From assembly GCF_020782115.1 (NCBI RefSeq), contig NZ_JAJGMW010000035.1:1-35719 (forward strand): a stretch of 35,719 nucleotides of DNA, in the 5' to 3' direction. The notes under the pieces are model-generated. The model worked only from the letters and a program-made list of their open reading frames with translations, ran no database searches and was not told the DNA's origin. Both the position numbers and the translations under genes were made by a program. Positions 22,527-31,231 of the stretch are shown here, piece by piece (within the stretch, counting starts at the first letter, position 1; every line of letters begins with the position of its first letter). The stretch comes from Leeuwenhoekiella parthenopeia. GTDB taxonomy: Bacteria > Bacteroidota > Bacteroidia > Flavobacteriales > Flavobacteriaceae.

Positions 22527-22637
22527 TCAGGAGGCGTAAGTATTCATAAGTATTAAAAATACAATGATATACACGACATTCAGTACGAGTACGAGCGTGT
22601 AAAAATTAGACCAGCCTTCTCGCTTTGGTTCTATCAT
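22527..22637 (-). CDS. 36-residue single-span membrane protein
   Basis: A short ORF of 37 codons fills the gap between the PIG-L and symporter genes. Its ATG overlaps the PIG-L stop (ATGA) and its stop is 1 base before the symporter ATG. The product starts with MIEPKREGWSNF, followed by one hydrophobic span of about 20 residues (YTLVLVLNVVYIIVFLILM) and ends NTYAS. Tight coupling on both sides and the protein-like layout argue that it is a real gene. By analogy with small partners of other SSS transporters it may be an accessory subunit of the symporter, which is inference. Confidence 0.72.
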   Translation of the reverse strand: MIEPKREGWSNFYTLVLVLNVVYIIVFLILMNTYAS

Positions 22638-25129
22638 TGTTTGATTTTTTGATCGTTCTTTCCTATCGAAAGCATATTGGCAAAAAGCCGGTAGGCTCCC
22701 GAAACCCCGGCAGGTAATTCTCTGAAAAAGCTGAGGCCGGTATAAATATAATGACCTTCTCCGTATTTAGCTATCAGTAAACTGCCTTCGCTCGGTTTTT
22801 CGCCCTCATCGCCAATGGAAATCACAGGCTCATAAGAGGAGTCGTATTTATCCGGAAAATACAGACCGCGCTCCTGTACCCAGCCATCAAAATCATTTTG
22901 GGTTATTTTATTGGGATAGTTTAAAATTTCGGCGTCGGGATCAAGAACCCTCACTTTTGCCGTCTCATCGGTAACCCGGTCGCTGCTCAACTGAAGCGGG
23001 TAGGGTCCCAGATTGGGGAAATTAAAACCCCGGGCGGTGTTGTACTGCACCACCATAGTCCCGCCATTTTTCACATAATCGAGCAGGATGGGTTGTTTAT
23101 ACTGAAGTTCTTCAACAACGTTATACGCCCGTACGCCCATTACCACAGCATCAAATTCCGCAAGATTTTCTGGAGTGATTTGATCTGGATCTACCGTCAC
23201 AACCGTATATCCTATTTGCTGTAAACTTTCAGGAATCACGTCTCCGGCGCCTGCGATATAGCCAATGTAATTTCCTTTTTTAGCGATGTCAAGCCGTACC
23301 AGTTTATTGGTGGAGGGCAGTACCAAAGTTTGCAACGGGATGTGATCGTAATCAATGGTAACCGTTTTGGTCGTGATGGTTTTTCCATTGATCTGCAGTT
23401 GGGGTTTGAGTTCGCCCTCGCTCGCGTTTGCGGGCGGCGTAACTGTAAAATCAACTCCTTTGGTTTCCCCTTTCTGAGCAATGCTAATTTGCTGAGGTGT
23501 GCTTACCTGCCAGCCCTGTGGTACCTGAAGCATAACCTGAGCCTTAAGATTGGAAGTATAGGCCGTGACTTCAGCGGTAATGGTTTTGGGTTGCGCATTC
23601 GCGAAAATAATAACGGGATCTTTTACGGCTACTGAAGCTTCCGGAACAATCTCGAAAGGCTCATAAACTTCTCCATCTACACGGTCGTTGTATTTGTACA
23701 CCAAATCAGTAGCTATCGGGATGAGCTGATTTCCCATTTGTAGATTAAAAATCACTCTAAATTCCCGTGGTGTTTCGGGCAGACCAATGAGTTTTTGATT
23801 GGTAACCTTATACATGCCTACCGAACCTTCGTCTTTCAGCCAATACGCCGTGGTAAGATCGGCAGCGCCGGTATTGATGTTTATCTGTTTTTCAAAGTCG
23901 CTGTTGAATGCCAGGTTTTCAGCCACTTCAATCTTTTCGCCGCCAGGCAATACCACACTTTGCAAACGTATAGGGAATTCACTCCGGTTGATGGCTTCCA
24001 GCTTGAGGCTTATGTTTTCATTTGCCACTGCGGTCTGTTGGCCTGTCGCGGCCTCAACATACAGACCTGCACAGGCTTTGATGAGCTGGGTGAGTTGTTT
24101 GGTTTTGAGTTCGCGCCAGTGTGCATCTTCCAGTTTTTGAATAAGTGGATAGGCCTCAAGCAGACCCGGCAAACTCGCCGCGGGATTCTTAAAATCATAG
24201 TTTGCTTCAACCTCATTTAGAATTTTGCCGATTGCCGCACCATCTTTTACACGATTCCACGAGGTGTCAATACCTTCGAAAAGGTTTCCGTTTGAAGGCA
24301 GGTCTCCTTTAAGCAGTTCGAGGTATTCTATTTGCTCGCCACGAGAACCGGTATTTCCAAACCCCTGGGATTTATGCTGACTGCGGCTGAGGGCCGAAAT
24401 TTCGGTATTGCTGAGTCCGTAAGTGGGGTAGTAGCTGCCTACATCAACCGAAACCAGATTGTCTTTGTTGGCTTCTTCAAAGGCTTCACGGCTGCCGTAA
24501 AACCACCACGAAGTGTTGAAAAATAAGCGTTTAGGTTGCCAGGTTTCGGTATATTTCAACTGATCAGGAAAAACCGAAGCATCACCTACCAAATCAAAAG
24601 CCTGAACACCCAGCATTGCCGAGAGCGTATGATGCCCGTGGGTGCTTCCGGGGGAGCGATGGTCAAAACGATTGATGATCACATCGGGTTTGAAGTTGCG
24701 AATCGCCCAAACCACGTCGCGTAATACTTCATCTTTTTCCCAAAACTCCAGCGTTTCTTTGGGGTTTTTAGAATAGCCAAAATCATTTGCGCGGGTAAAA
24801 CGCTGTTCCCCGCCATCGGTGCGGCGTGCCGCCAGCAATTCCTGCGTACGGATGACGCCCAGAATTTCTCTGATTTCAGGCCCAATTAAGTTTTGACCTC
24901 CATCGCCCCGTGTAAGTGCCAGATAGCCGGTGCGTGCGTGAACGTCGTTGACCAGATACGAAATAAGCGCAGTGTTCTCATCATCGGGATGTGCCGCAAG
25001 GTATAAGGCGGTGCCTAAAAAATTGAGCTGCTGCAGCTGCTCGTAGATTTCTGAAGACGATGGCTTTTTGGGTTTTTGAGCGTGTACCGGTAACAAAACA
25101 CAACAGAGCAGAACGATTAAAAAGCGCAT
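22634..25129 (-). CDS. secreted PIG-L family deacetylase
   Basis: 831-residue exported protein with a signal peptide (RFLIVLLCCVLLPVHA). The N-terminal PIG-L/LmbE domain has the zinc-binding AHPDDEN motif (46-52), NRFDHRSPGSTHGHH further on, and probably removes acetyl groups from N-acetylated sugars. The middle region is beta-rich. The last 200 or so residues (from about 620) resemble a ThuA/class I amidotransferase-like fold: FDAVVMGVRAYNVVEE, then YVKNGGTMVVQYNT. Operon head: followed with overlap by the small membrane protein and then the symporter and dehydrogenase. A -7 box TATCTTTG lies 36 bases upstream of the start codon. Confidence 0.93.
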   Translation of the reverse strand: MRFLIVLLCCVLLPVHAQKPKKPSSSEIYEQLQQLNFLGTALYLAAHPDDENTALISYLVNDVHARTGYLALTRGDGGQNLIGPEIREILGVIRTQELLAARRTDGGEQRFTRANDFGYSKNPKETLEFWEKDEVLRDVVWAIRNFKPDVIINRFDHRSPGSTHGHHTLSAMLGVQAFDLVGDASVFPDQLKYTETWQPKRLFFNTSWWFYGSREAFEEANKDNLVSVDVGSYYPTYGLSNTEISALSRSQHKSQGFGNTGSRGEQIEYLELLKGDLPSNGNLFEGIDTSWNRVKDGAAIGKILNEVEANYDFKNPAASLPGLLEAYPLIQKLEDAHWRELKTKQLTQLIKACAGLYVEAATGQQTAVANENISLKLEAINRSEFPIRLQSVVLPGGEKIEVAENLAFNSDFEKQININTGAADLTTAYWLKDEGSVGMYKVTNQKLIGLPETPREFRVIFNLQMGNQLIPIATDLVYKYNDRVDGEVYEPFEIVPEASVAVKDPVIIFANAQPKTITAEVTAYTSNLKAQVMLQVPQGWQVSTPQQISIAQKGETKGVDFTVTPPANASEGELKPQLQINGKTITTKTVTIDYDHIPLQTLVLPSTNKLVRLDIAKKGNYIGYIAGAGDVIPESLQQIGYTVVTVDPDQITPENLAEFDAVVMGVRAYNVVEELQYKQPILLDYVKNGGTMVVQYNTARGFNFPNLGPYPLQLSSDRVTDETAKVRVLDPDAEILNYPNKITQNDFDGWVQERGLYFPDKYDSSYEPVISIGDEGEKPSEGSLLIAKYGEGHYIYTGLSFFRELPAGVSGAYRLFANMLSIGKNDQKIKQ

Positions 25130-25164
25130 GATATGAACGGGTTAAAGGATTTTTGAGATGCTCT

Positions 25165-25187
25165 CAAAGATAGGTAAAACGCTATCT
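25165..25187 (-). promoter_or_regulatory. promoter of PIG-L/symporter operon
   Basis: On the minus strand TATCTTTG (25165-25172) is a full match to TAnnTTTG, 36 bases before the PIG-L ATG. AGATAG (25168-25173) and CTATCT (25182-25187) form an inverted repeat over the box, and TTTGAG/CTCAAA (25152-25168) makes a hairpin on its other side, so the site could be regulated. The -33 element is not clear. Confidence 0.45.
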
Positions 25188-25219
25188 AAGCCTGTTCTAT
25201 TAAAGCTTCTTTAACAATT

Positions 25220-26113
25220 CTAAAGTCCCAAACTATCACGCAGGTTAGTGAATTTTTCAGCGTTCTGTTTCCAATACGGCGTTTTGAGCGATTTGATGCG
25301 TGTGGCGGTAGCGGTCATCTCCTGATTTCCACTGGGAAAACGCTCGGTCCAGCCGTTGATGGCGTAGGGGAAAGTCTTCTCAAAATTGATGGTGAGCGTG
25401 CGGCTGAGCTCGGGGTATTCTATGCTGTAGCTGCCGTTTGACAAGGTGCAAACCGCTTTGTAAGGTCTGAGCTCCAGATGATGCAGGCGCAGGTATTCTA
25501 TAGAGGGAATGATCTTTTTTGTTCCCTGAGGCAACTCATTGGGGTCAACCCGCAGAAGCGCCCAGATTTCATCTTCAACCGTACCACGAGGTAAGGTAAA
25601 TTTTTGATCGGCTTCTCCTTCAAAATAGCTGTGTGATTCTACGTAATATTCCCCGCGATTATTCAGTTGGGTGTACATTTGCCCGCACCATTCCTGAGTG
25701 CTGTTGGTCACTTTTATGGCGTGATTTTTTGTTGCCAAAGGTAAAAACGCGCTGCTCATAATGGAGTAGGGGTAGATGCCGGTCACGTAATTTTTGGTGG
25801 TATTGAGTTTTAAAACGGGCAGATTTTCCGGGTTTTGCGCATTGGCCTTTACCTGAACCTTCGGCAGAAAATCTTCGGTAACAAAAATTAAAACGGCATT
25901 GCCACTGCGTAATTCGCCATAGCGGGGTTGTTGCAGTTGATAGGAGGTGATTTCGGCTTCGCCGGAATACCAATAGTCTTTAAACTCCTGAGAAAGCTGG
26001 CGGTCTTCAGCGCGGGCGACCGACTCAAAGTTTTCCTGATTTTTACAGGAAAGTACCAGTAGAGATATCAGGAACAGGGATAACGAACTGAAGGAAAACA
26101 GCTTTTTTTGCAT
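25220..26113 (-). CDS. lipoprotein of unknown function next to Maf
   Basis: 297-residue predicted lipoprotein: hydrophobic signal (SLFLISLLVLSC) with Cys23. The mature part carries short beta segments (GNAVLIFVTEDFLPKVQV, NYVTGIYPYSIMSSAF), VEDEIWALLRVDPNELPQGT and a C-terminal region with YSIEYPELSRTL; no catalytic motif was recognised. In Bacteroidota databases such neighbours of maf are sometimes labelled septum formation inhibitor Maf, which does not fit this sequence. It lies 32 bases after the Maf stop and so is probably transcribed with UbiA-type and maf genes. Confidence 0.85.
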   Translation of the reverse strand: MQKKLFSFSSLSLFLISLLVLSCKNQENFESVARAEDRQLSQEFKDYWYSGEAEITSYQLQQPRYGELRSGNAVLIFVTEDFLPKVQVKANAQNPENLPVLKLNTTKNYVTGIYPYSIMSSAFLPLATKNHAIKVTNSTQEWCGQMYTQLNNRGEYYVESHSYFEGEADQKFTLPRGTVEDEIWALLRVDPNELPQGTKKIIPSIEYLRLHHLELRPYKAVCTLSNGSYSIEYPELSRTLTINFEKTFPYAINGWTERFPSGNQEMTATATRIKSLKTPYWKQNAEKFTNLRDSLGL

Positions 26114-26145
26114 GGCGTAATTTTTATCTAAATTACTAAAAGTCT

Positions 26146-26739
26146 TTAGACTACCGCCTTATTTAGCAAATCATAAAGCAGGTGGGTGGGTAAGCCCATA
26201 ACCGTGTTATACGAACCCTCTAATCTCTGAAGGGCCACATGGCCAATCCACTCCTGAATACCGTAGGCACCGGCTTTGTCAAAAGGTTTGTAGGTGTGGA
26301 TGTAATGCGAAATTTCTGCTTCTGTAAATGCTCTAAAATGAACCGTAGCCATATCGTGACCCACGACTTGTTGAGCTGAGGTCGTCACACAAACGGAAGA
26401 AATCACGTCATGCGAACTACCGCTTAACAGTTGAAGCATCTGCCTGGCTTCTGCAGCATCTTTGGGTTTGCCCAGAGCCTCCGTATCCTTAAAAACAAGC
26501 GTATCTCCGGTAATCAGAATTTCGTCAGCCTGCAAATCTGCTTCAAAAGCCGCGGCTTTCTTTTGGGCAATATATTCCGCGATTTCCCCGGGTTGCATAC
26601 CGGGAGGGAAGGATTCATCAACCGGCTTAAGACGGACTTCAAAATTCACTTCCAGCGCAGCAAGCAATTCCTGCCGGCGTGGCGATTGTGAAGCGAGGAT
26701 AAGTTTTTTCGATTTTAAAAGGTTTTGGAGCATGTTCAA
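26146..26739 (-). CDS. maf: Maf family nucleotide pyrophosphatase
   Basis: 197-residue Maf/Ham1-like protein that hydrolyses nucleoside triphosphates, including modified ones, with roles suggested in septum control. Seen: LILASQSPRRQELLAAL (13-29), the metal-binding ILITGDTLVFKD (74-85), LGKPKDAAEARQML (89-102), SGSSHDVISSVCV and AYGIQEW (174-180). Normal length. Start is ATG 26739 (a second ATG at 26733 is possible). It overlaps the upstream UbiA-type gene by 4 bases, so translation is coupled. Confidence 0.95.
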   Translation of the reverse strand: MNMLQNLLKSKKLILASQSPRRQELLAALEVNFEVRLKPVDESFPPGMQPGEIAEYIAQKKAAAFEADLQADEILITGDTLVFKDTEALGKPKDAAEARQMLQLLSGSSHDVISSVCVTTSAQQVVGHDMATVHFRAFTEAEISHYIHTYKPFDKAGAYGIQEWIGHVALQRLEGSYNTVMGLPTHLLYDLLNKAVV

Positions 26740-27647
26740 AATTTTAAAGTCAACGTCAATACACCCAAACTTAAAATGCCCAGAAACATGATCAGCTTTA
26801 ACACTGAAGAAAGGTGTGTATAATGAGCCTGTTTATCGGCATAGCGGGCTTTGATACAAAAATAAACCAGGGGAACAACCACTGCAGCAACCAGGTAGAT
26901 CGAAGTCCATACGTTTGTTTGCAGCCATACGTAGATATATCCCAGAATGGTGAAAATATACACCACAGCGATATAAGCCGAAAGCTTCGAAGTGCGTTCC
27001 AAGCCCAGCGCGATAGGCAGCGATTGTATACCTACGGCATAATCCCCTTTGGCATCCTCGATATCTTTGATGATTTCCCGTAAAAAATTAAGCATCAGCG
27101 CAAAAAGCGCATAGTCTCTGAGTACAGAAACAGGTGTTACGAGTTCTTCCCGATACCGGTTGAGCAGCGGAAGCATATCGTAAATGATCAGGATAAAAAT
27201 AGAAGCTGCTACTGCGATGCTTACGACGAGGTTTCCCACCAAAATGACCCGTTTTAAAAAGTTGGCATACACATAAAGCAATGCCGAAATGAGAACAAAA
27301 ACGGTAGCAAAATTGGTCAAACCCATCTGATAACTCAGCAAAAAGCCAAGTCCCACACCGCTAACATTAAAAACGAGGTAGAGGTTAAAAGCTGCAGATT
27401 CTGAAAAGGGTTTTGGGATATAGGTTTTAGCGGGTTTGTTGATGCGGTCACTTTCGACATCATTGATGTCGTTGATGATGTAACCGGCTGCTGCAATGCA
27501 CAGTGTGGCAACAACTAGAAGCAAAAACTGAAGGTCTGTAAGTGCAACAGGAATATCAAGTGCTTTTAAAAAGCCGTAATGCACCAGCACCTGCGTGAGC
27601 AGGATCATCAACAGATTATTAAAGCGTATTAAATGTAATAATGCCAA
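26736..27647 (-). CDS. UbiA-type prenyltransferase (GGGP geranylgeranyltransferase-like)
   Basis: 303-residue integral membrane prenyltransferase. The UbiA signature ND-IND-VESD-RINKP lies at 59-72 (Asp60, Asp63, Asp67 bind diphosphate-Mg), a second aspartate motif DIEDAKGDYAVGI follows near residue 195, and about 8-9 spans are predicted. Database annotation in Bacteroidota commonly names this group geranylgeranylglycerol-phosphate geranylgeranyltransferase; a quinone or heme-O type acceptor cannot be excluded. The start codon is TTG at 27647; no ATG is available before Met14. A perfect -7 box TATATTTG at 27669-27676 gives a leader of about 15 bases and supports that start. Confidence 0.9.
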   Translation of the reverse strand: MALLHLIRFNNLLMILLTQVLVHYGFLKALDIPVALTDLQFLLLVVATLCIAAAGYIINDINDVESDRINKPAKTYIPKPFSESAAFNLYLVFNVSGVGLGFLLSYQMGLTNFATVFVLISALLYVYANFLKRVILVGNLVVSIAVAASIFILIIYDMLPLLNRYREELVTPVSVLRDYALFALMLNFLREIIKDIEDAKGDYAVGIQSLPIALGLERTSKLSAYIAVVYIFTILGYIYVWLQTNVWTSIYLVAAVVVPLVYFCIKARYADKQAHYTHLSSVLKLIMFLGILSLGVLTLTLKF

Positions 27648-27668
27648 AGGAAGGAATTAGTAAAAATC

Positions 27669-27676
27669 CAAATATA
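27669..27676 (-). promoter_or_regulatory. -7 box of UbiA-maf-lipoprotein unit
   Basis: TATATTTG on the minus strand, an exact TAnnTTTG, 22 bases before the TTG start of the UbiA-type gene. No clear TTTG partner 19-21 bases further upstream. Confidence 0.5.
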
Positions 27677-27728
27677 GCAATTTAGGGTAGGTGATCGTGG
27701 GTTGGTATTGATAATAGTACAAAAAGAA

Positions 27729-27758
27729 AAAGCCACCTTAAAGATTTAAGATGGCTTT
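27729..27758 (-). terminator. terminator of GIN/PspC operon
   Basis: AAAGCCACCTTAAA (27729-27742) and TTTAAGATGGCTTT (27745-27758) pair over 14 bases with a single mismatch that becomes a G-U wobble in minus-strand RNA, then run into Ts. It lies 32 bases after the GIN gene's stop codon. Confidence 0.75.
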
Positions 27759-27789
27759 CCCTGATTGATTTTTGATTGATGAATTTTTG

Positions 27790-28524
27790 TTATTGTTTGC
27801 TTACGTCTCCACCGGAACTTTCAGAAACCGCAACTTTTTCAGGTTCGCCCCAGTAGTTGATATCACCACCGCTTGAAGCCTGACTTTCGAGCTCTTTGGT
27901 TACATACACCTTAATAGTACCAGCGCTTGAAGCCTGGGCATTGCACACCTGTGCTTTTAGATCCTTGGCATTAATGGTTCCGGCCGAACTGGCTTCAAAC
28001 TTAAGGCTTTGAGCCTCACCGTTCAGATTCAGGGTTCCCGCGCTGCTTGCCTCGGCATTGATCTCGCGTATTTCAACCGGTATCTTAATGGTACCTGCAC
28101 TCGAGACGTCCAGATCAATATGACTTCCGGTCAGCGTACTTTCAGAAATAATGGTTGAGGCACTGCTAGCTTTAAGGCTTTCAAGAGCATCAACATACGT
28201 AACGAAAACCTTTCGTGAAGTCGCACTGCCTATGTTTGAATTATCTGTAGACTCGATACGCAAGGTGTTTCCTTCATAATGTACATCCAGATATTCGAAG
28301 AGGTTCTCATCAAGTTCTGCGCTAACTGAAGGAGAAGTGCCTTTCTGAAGCACAACATCCCAGCCGTTGCTGCTGTGCACTTTAGTAAATGCCTGGGTCA
28401 TGTTGAGGTCTTTGGTCTTTACATTACCGGTACCTTCAATTTGCCCCATTTCAAGACTGAAATTACAGGAGGTCATAAATACCGCGGTAAGTGCAGTGAC
28501 GATAATTTTGATTAGTGTTGTCAT
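27790..28524 (-). CDS. head GIN domain (DUF2807) lipoprotein
   Basis: 244-residue lipoprotein (lipobox VFMTSC, Cys20) with a GIN/DUF2807 domain: VKTKDLNMTQAFTKVHSSNG opening, VVLQKGTSPSVSAELDENL, then a regular beta-solenoid with a SSAGT-like turn repeated seven times at residues 120, 141, 160, 179, 199, 217 and 236 (spacing 18-21 residues). Such domains are thought to be surface or periplasmic adhesin-like folds; the role is not established. It is last in a DUF4870-PadR-PspC-GIN operon, 40 bases after the PspC gene, and probably outer-membrane or periplasmic. Confidence 0.92.
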   Translation of the reverse strand: MTTLIKIIVTALTAVFMTSCNFSLEMGQIEGTGNVKTKDLNMTQAFTKVHSSNGWDVVLQKGTSPSVSAELDENLFEYLDVHYEGNTLRIESTDNSNIGSATSRKVFVTYVDALESLKASSASTIISESTLTGSHIDLDVSSAGTIKIPVEIREINAEASSAGTLNLNGEAQSLKFEASSAGTINAKDLKAQVCNAQASSAGTIKVYVTKELESQASSGGDINYWGEPEKVAVSESSGGDVSKQ

Positions 28525-28564
28525 TTTTGATTGGTTTTTTGGTTGATGATTTCAGTTTAGTTTT

Positions 28565-30289
28565 TTAGTCTAAAGAATCCCGTTTTGTTACAGTTTCTTT
28601 AACCTTAACTGCATCACGATCAGGAGCTATCTGTTCTTTATACTCAGCCGGATTATTGGTTACCGTAGAATCCTCAACAGTTTCAGAATACTCCCATTCA
28701 TTAGAATCTTCTTCCAATTCCTCAGGTGGACAATCGGTACAGATAAGCTTAGAATCCTGCATAATCGAATAATAGCCTATGAATTTGCGATCGAGTAAAT
28801 CGGAATACCAGTTTCTGTGGTAGCTCGCGATGTTTTCGTCTGTAAACACGGTCATTCCTTCAGGGATCGCAAGAATAAGATCTATCTGCTGATCACGATA
28901 TTTGTTTTTTAATTCGGTGATAAAAAAGTTATCCAGTAACACGGTGTTTCCTACAGTCTCAAAGTTGTAAATGATATTCTCTGCACGTGCCTGTGCTTCG
29001 TCATAAGAACTTCCCTGGGCCAGTTTTTTGATAATTAGCTTGGCTTCCGGAGAGTCACTTTTCTGAATACTTAAATCGACATCTCTGTTGTAGATCACCT
29101 TGTTTCCATCAGCATCAACGCGAATTTTCCAGCTTCGATTGTGGTACTTGTCTGCCCCGTATTTATTTTGGGTTTTCATCCTGACGGTAAGCGTATCGTT
29201 GGGTTGAATTTGTAAAACTTCAGTAGTGACAGATTCTCCTTCTACAGCTGTGGCAATTCCCTGACGCACTCCCAAGACTGCGATGGTAATTACGGTCACC
29301 AGCCAAACACCAAGCAGGCTTAATTTCGCCGTAAGGCTTAATCTTTTGAGCGTATTGACCAGGATACGCAAGCCCAGGTAGAACAGCATGAAAAAGGGTA
29401 TACCCACTGCGATAAAAGCCAGAATGACCAGAAGCCATAAAGGTGCTCCTGAAGTATTGGCCATATCTACATAATCTGCTACACTGCCCCCAAAGAAATC
29501 TAAACTTCCTGCGGAAAATAAGGCTACAAAGAGTGCAATTAACGTGCTGCCACCTATTAGTATGAGTAAAATGCCAACAAACTTGACAATGACTTTAAGG
29601 ATAAACCGAATTATCCTGCCCAGCGCATCGGCAATAGAACCTGCACCTTCGCGTGCTTTATTCCCATACTTAACATAGTCAACATTTTTTACCGATTCGG
29701 CAACTGTGTCAAAACCTTCCTTGACCTTACGCTGAATATTGTCTATGTTGACGGGCTTTCCCCGCATTTCCAGTATTTCTGAGGTGGTTTTCGCTTCCGG
29801 AACAAAAATCCAGAATGCGATATAAATCAGTATAAACCCACCCCAGGAAAATATGGTAAGCAGGATTAGTGCGATGCGCAACCAGACGGCATCAATCTGA
29901 AAGTAATGCCCCAGACCTGCACAGACACCTCCTATATAGGATTTTTCGGTATCCCTATAGAGTTTTTTACCAGATTCCTGAGTATACCTTTGTTTTTTAG
30001 CCGGTTCGTCTTCAAACAATTCTTCGTCCAGACGGTAATCTTCCGGCTGCCCCATGATGTTGATGATTTCGTCTACATCGGAGAGACCTATAACCTGACG
30101 TTCGGTTTTGATACGCTCGGTAAAAAGTTCGGCAATTCGGGCTTCAATATCCTGTATGATCTCATCGCGGCCCTGTGCATCGGTAAACGAGCGTTTTATA
30201 GCTTCGAGATAGCGTTGCAACTTGGCGTAAGCATTTTCATCAATGTGAAAAAAGAGCCCTGCTAGATTTATATTAATTGTCTTATTCAT
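28565..30289 (-). CDS. PspC domain membrane protein
   Basis: 574-residue envelope protein. After an N-terminal cytoplasmic part (IEARIAELFTERIKTERQVIGL, about 47-68), the PspC domain lies near residues 106-165: KLYRDTEKSYIGGVCAGLGHYFQID, followed by a span pair (LRIALILLTIFSWGGFILIYIAFWIFVP). Further spans (about 230-350) precede a large beta-rich C-terminal region with low-complexity acidic tail. PspC proteins respond to membrane stress. It overlaps the PadR gene's stop by 8 bases and precedes the GIN gene. It may act as sensor or partner of the GIN protein, which is inference. Confidence 0.92.
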   Translation of the reverse strand: MNKTININLAGLFFHIDENAYAKLQRYLEAIKRSFTDAQGRDEIIQDIEARIAELFTERIKTERQVIGLSDVDEIINIMGQPEDYRLDEELFEDEPAKKQRYTQESGKKLYRDTEKSYIGGVCAGLGHYFQIDAVWLRIALILLTIFSWGGFILIYIAFWIFVPEAKTTSEILEMRGKPVNIDNIQRKVKEGFDTVAESVKNVDYVKYGNKAREGAGSIADALGRIIRFILKVIVKFVGILLILIGGSTLIALFVALFSAGSLDFFGGSVADYVDMANTSGAPLWLLVILAFIAVGIPFFMLFYLGLRILVNTLKRLSLTAKLSLLGVWLVTVITIAVLGVRQGIATAVEGESVTTEVLQIQPNDTLTVRMKTQNKYGADKYHNRSWKIRVDADGNKVIYNRDVDLSIQKSDSPEAKLIIKKLAQGSSYDEAQARAENIIYNFETVGNTVLLDNFFITELKNKYRDQQIDLILAIPEGMTVFTDENIASYHRNWYSDLLDRKFIGYYSIMQDSKLICTDCPPEELEEDSNEWEYSETVEDSTVTNNPAEYKEQIAPDRDAVKVKETVTKRDSLD

Positions 30290-30626
30290 TTTTTTTGGCT
30301 TTTTGATTGGTTACCAGGGTTACGGCCTTTTGAAGGTCGTCCCAGGTTGATGATAGTTCATTTAAGAAGAGCTTGCCGGTGTCGGTTAGTCCGTAATATT
30401 TACGGGGTGGTCCGCTGGTTGATTCTTCCCAGCGGTAATTGAGCAGGCCGGCATTCTTGAGGCGGGTTAGAAGCGGGTAAATAGTACCCTCAACTACCAG
30501 TAGCTTGGCATCTTTAAGCGTGTCTAGTATTTCGGCTACGTAGGCATCTTCATCTTTTAAGATAGAAAGAATGCAGTACTCCAAAACACCTTTACGCATT
30601 TGCGCCTTTGTGTTTTCAATCTTCAT
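30282..30626 (-). CDS. PadR family transcriptional regulator
   Basis: 114-residue winged-helix repressor. Seen: RKGVLEYCILSILKDEDAYVAEIL (12-35), VVEGTIYPLLTRLKNAGLL (43-61) as recognition region, and the wing WEESTSGPPRKYYGLTDTG (66-84). PadR proteins usually repress their own operon and dissociate on ligand or stress. Its place between DUF4870 and PspC genes and overlap of 8 bases with pspC make those the likely targets. ATG at 30626. Full-length for the short PadR class. Confidence 0.94.
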   Translation of the reverse strand: MKIENTKAQMRKGVLEYCILSILKDEDAYVAEILDTLKDAKLLVVEGTIYPLLTRLKNAGLLNYRWEESTSGPPRKYYGLTDTGKLFLNELSSTWDDLQKAVTLVTNQKAKKNE

Positions 30627-30699
30627 AGATTTTCATTGTTAAGCGATTAATAACTGTTCGTTTTGTTCCGCAGATCGGAAATTGATTGATGATGGTTGC

Positions 30700-31212
30700 T
30701 TAAACTTCAGATGATGAGGCTGAAGCGGTTTCCTGTTCAGAAGCCCCAAGCGGTTTTAAAAAATTGATACTAAGCGGGTATTTGTATTCTTCTCCATTAC
30801 TGGCGCTAACTGCAGCCGAAATAACCGAGAATAGCGTGATGACAAATAAAGCGAGCAGGAGCAGGGCAAATACCAGTGCGGTAATGATGAGTCCGCTGGC
30901 CTGTCCCGGGAAAACCATGTTTTCAAAAGTCTCCTCACTGATATAGCCTTGCTCCCCGGCCGCTATAAGACCCTGCCAAACCAGAAAGGGAATGGCTATA
31001 AGTACTAAGCCGATAGCGTAGAGAAAAGTGCTCATCTGAAAATTCAGTGCGCGTCTTCCGTGATTGTCTACAAATAGCGAATCCCTTTTTAAAGCTGCCC
31101 AGATTATTAGCGGCGCGATGAAATTTCCTAAAGGAAAAAGGAACTGACTAAACACCGAAAGGTGTATAAAAGTAGCGGTGTTTTTTTGACTTGTGGTAAT
31201 ACTAGTTTCCAT
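30700..31212 (-). CDS. DUF4870 domain membrane protein
   Basis: 170-residue protein with three to four spans: LFPLGNFIAPLIIW (26-39), then after VDNHGRRALNFQMSTFLYAIGLVLIAIPF, the pattern shared by the DUF4870/TIC20-like family (the D-N-H-GR-ALNFQ stretch is the family signature), and a third cluster near 110-135. The family is membrane-embedded with unknown role. First gene of the stress-like operon; promoter at 31232-31263. The 73-base gap to PadR holds no obvious terminator. Start is ATG 31212. Confidence 0.9.
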   Translation of the reverse strand: METSITTSQKNTATFIHLSVFSQFLFPLGNFIAPLIIWAALKRDSLFVDNHGRRALNFQMSTFLYAIGLVLIAIPFLVWQGLIAAGEQGYISEETFENMVFPGQASGLIITALVFALLLLALFVITLFSVISAAVSASNGEEYKYPLSINFLKPLGASEQETASASSSEV

Positions 31213-31231
31213 TGCTTATTAATTTCTTATG

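Noticed and set aside
23330-24220. Long open frames antisense to the PIG-L gene
   Set aside because: Shadow frames of a well-supported coding gene, without recognisable domains.
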